A stretch of 64,000 bases of DNA from assembly GCA_038205805.1 (NCBI GenBank), contig JBBRBO010000001.1, positions 1 to 64,000 of the forward strand. The letters run 5' to 3'. Under the pieces are notes generated by a model, which saw only the letters and a program-made list of their open reading frames with translations, ran no database searches and was not told where the DNA came from. Source of the DNA: JBBSBY01 sp038205805 (GTDB taxonomy: Bacteria; Desulfobacterota; Desulfomonilia; Desulfomonilales; Desulfomonilaceae). Positions 62,662 to 64,000 of the stretch are shown one piece after another; the stretch's first letter is position 1; every line of letters begins with the position of its first letter. The position numbers and the translations under genes are program-made.

Positions 62662-64000
62662 GTGACAGGTTGGACAATCATAAAGCTTATTCCTGACTCC
62701 GTGCGCGTGATGGCCGCTGCGGTCATGCTTACGGCGGGTTGTCACTGGGTTGGGCCGGCGACTCGGATTGCGCCTCTTGCGGCGCCTGTTCCCACCACGG
62801 GACTATCCTTAGTGAACACGGCGCCGCCCCAAGGAGCTTCCGCCAAGACAGCGGCCTCGAACCCTCAGATGCGCCTATCACTGGAGGAGTGCCGAGCCGC
62901 GGCGCTGCGCAATAACTCGGATCTTCAGGCGGAACTCTTCGAGGAGCTGGCTCGCCTGGAGATCACGTCCGCAAATGGGCTCCGTTCGCTGCCGCATCCT
63001 ATTCTCTCCGCTGAATTCGGGACTAAGGGCACGCAGTTGTGGCCCTACCCGAATGCCGATGACGACTGGTACACCGTGTACCGCCGAGGAACATGGCGCT
63101 ATTTCGGTGAGCTGCGCTGGAGCCCCAACGAAGCTGCGCTTGCCGCGCTCATGGCTAAGGGCGACTGCAATGACGCGGCAAAGGCCCGTCACATGCGCAT
63201 CCGCACGAGCCAGAAGATCATCGGTTCGCTGGAAGGGGCCTTCTTCCGTCTGCTGGGATTGCAAGAGTGCATGCCCGCAGCTCAGCGCCTTACTGCGCTA
63301 CGAAATGAAATCGCCAAAGAAACCCGAGATCTGAAAAAGGATCGCTTAACGGATCTGGATGACTTCTACCGATCCGAGCAAAAGGTGTCCCATACGCGAT
63401 TGCTGGCGAACAAGCTCAAGAATGAATTGGAGCGTCAAAGGGCGGTCTTGGCGATACTCATGGGTTTGCCGCCGGAACTCTGTTCAGTGAATGATTTCCA
63501 GGTGACCGGCAACCAAACCGTCCCTGAGTTTACGGTTTCCACATGCGACCTTGAGGCCCAAGCCCTGAGATGTCGCCCGGAAGCGGTGATGGAAGGCCTC
63601 AATGTAGCTAATTCCTATAACGATACCATGAAGGCGGTCGTGAAACTCTTCCCCAAGGCGACGGGCTTCATACGCTACGGGCTGGAAGATACCAGGTGCT
63701 CAAAAAACCGGGATATCAAGGAATTGGGCGCATTGATTTACGTGGACCTGCTGGAATGGGCCGCCAATTACCGCGAAACAAAGGCCGTCCAGGCTCGCTA
63801 CATTAAGGCGAGGCATCGAAGCGCGGCTGTGGCGCTGGCCCTTGTTTCGGATGTGAGAATGGCCGCTCTGCGTGTGACCGAATGCAAGGAAGACCTGCTC
63901 AATTGCCAAGATGCGCTCCAGCGAACCCGTAAGCAGGTCGAGACGGCGCAAGCCAAGGAAAAGCTTGGGGTCATGGAGCGCGTGGTGGTGCAGGAATTAC
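62662..64000 (+). CDS. TolC-family outer-membrane lipoprotein (3' end outside window)
   Basis: The frame is open to the window end, so the C-terminal part is missing. The lipoprotein signal ends VMAAAVMLTAGC (lipidated Cys encoded at 62740-62742). A Pro/Thr linker follows, then RLSLEECRAAALRNNSDLQA, the conserved start of the outer-membrane efflux (OEP) repeat. A long alpha-helical region has LRSLPHPILSAEFGTKG and the second half-repeat from about residue 290 (DLEAQALRCRPEAV). It forms the trimeric channel that completes tripartite export with HlyD-type adaptors. The start is uncertain: GTG 62662, GTG 62701, GTG 62707 or ATG 62710. It lies downstream of the HlyD gene, separated by a repeat copy. 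Confidence 0.8.
   Translation, partial: MTGWTIIKLIPDSVRVMAAAVMLTAGCHWVGPATRIAPLAAPVPTTGLSLVNTAPPQGASAKTAASNPQMRLSLEECRAAALRNNSDLQAELFEELARLEITSANGLRSLPHPILSAEFGTKGTQLWPYPNADDDWYTVYRRGTWRYFGELRWSPNEAALAALMAKGDCNDAAKARHMRIRTSQKIIGSLEGAFFRLLGLQECMPAAQRLTALRNEIAKETRDLKKDRLTDLDDFYRSEQKVSHTRLLANKLKNELERQRAVLAILMGLPPELCSVNDFQVTGNQTVPEFTVSTCDLEAQALRCRPEAVMEGLNVANSYNDTMKAVVKLFPKATGFIRYGLEDTRCSKNRDIKELGALIYVDLLEWAANYRETKAVQARYIKARHRSAAVALALVSDVRMAALRVTECKEDLLNCQDALQRTRKQVETAQAKEKLGVMERVVVQEL

Noticed and set aside
1..64000. tRNA or rRNA genes
   Set aside because: I looked at the intergenic stretches for cloverleaf arms and CCA ends or rRNA landmarks and found none that fit; small or unusual RNAs cannot be excluded by eye.

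Overview
The window looks like a chromosomal segment of an anaerobic Desulfobacterota (deltaproteobacterial) organism. The evidence is an MvhD-MetV-MetF cluster typical of anaerobes with a Wood-Ljungdahl methyl branch, a NosR/NapH-like polyferredoxin fusion, V4R and SpoIIE-type signalling genes, and a phoH-7TM-HD-ybeY operon. No rRNA, tRNA, CRISPR array or phage region was recognised. Species-level identity is an inference I cannot test here.

Layout. 1-5 kb: end of an uncharacterised protein gene, mvhD-metV-metF and an exported metallo-beta-lactamase-fold hydrolase. 5-11 kb: a V4R/SpoIIE phosphatase pair, a YdcF-type membrane protein, two tandem low-affinity iron permease-family genes (the first a frameshifted pseudogene) and a zinc alcohol dehydrogenase whose fifth/sixth codons carry a frameshift. 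11-18 kb: holA with a large insertion, a branched-chain amino-acid-type binding protein, three small unknown genes and a two-PAS protein. 18-25 kb: a CRP / degenerate AAA / polyferredoxin membrane fusion, a membrane protein with a decayed tandem copy of its own gene upstream, a 14-TM MFS exporter and tspO. 26-33 kb: an RND pump (permease plus adaptor), a PHP phosphoesterase, an IS630-type transposase remnant and a small membrane protein gene with an A7 frameshift. 33-41 kb: a large arylsulfatase, a lipoprotein gene cut off by a dispersed repeat, a hybrid histidine kinase and a periplasmic unknown. 41-51.5 kb: housekeeping (thioesterase, ybeY, 7TM-HD phosphodiesterase, phoH, mazG, rplY, prs, DUF2905, MutY-like glycosylase, sirtuin).

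The last 12 kb (51.8-64 kb) is the most unusual part. It holds a PqqD-like/M50 protease/HlyD fusion, a GAF/HlyD fusion, a third periplasmic HlyD adaptor and a TolC-like lipoprotein (running off the window). These surround a 1052-residue putative exported protein with a LEPR-XLL-like N-terminus, a DUF4347 domain and nine ELWxxDGT-type repeats, plus a proline-rich outer-membrane barrel and a small proline/methionine-rich exported protein. No ABC ATPase is present in the window. I propose this is a dedicated surface-protein export and processing system.

Running through the window is a structured dispersed repeat. Two complete copies are 221 bp long with imperfect TACC...GGTA terminal inverted repeats and two internal hairpins; about ten copies, mostly partial, sit just downstream of genes and in three or four cases supply or abut the gene's stop codon. 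Several genes carry small indels or decay (alcohol dehydrogenase, iron permease copy 1, the A7 gene, the lipoprotein, the transposase). The region therefore shows housekeeping genes embedded in an actively eroding intergenic landscape.
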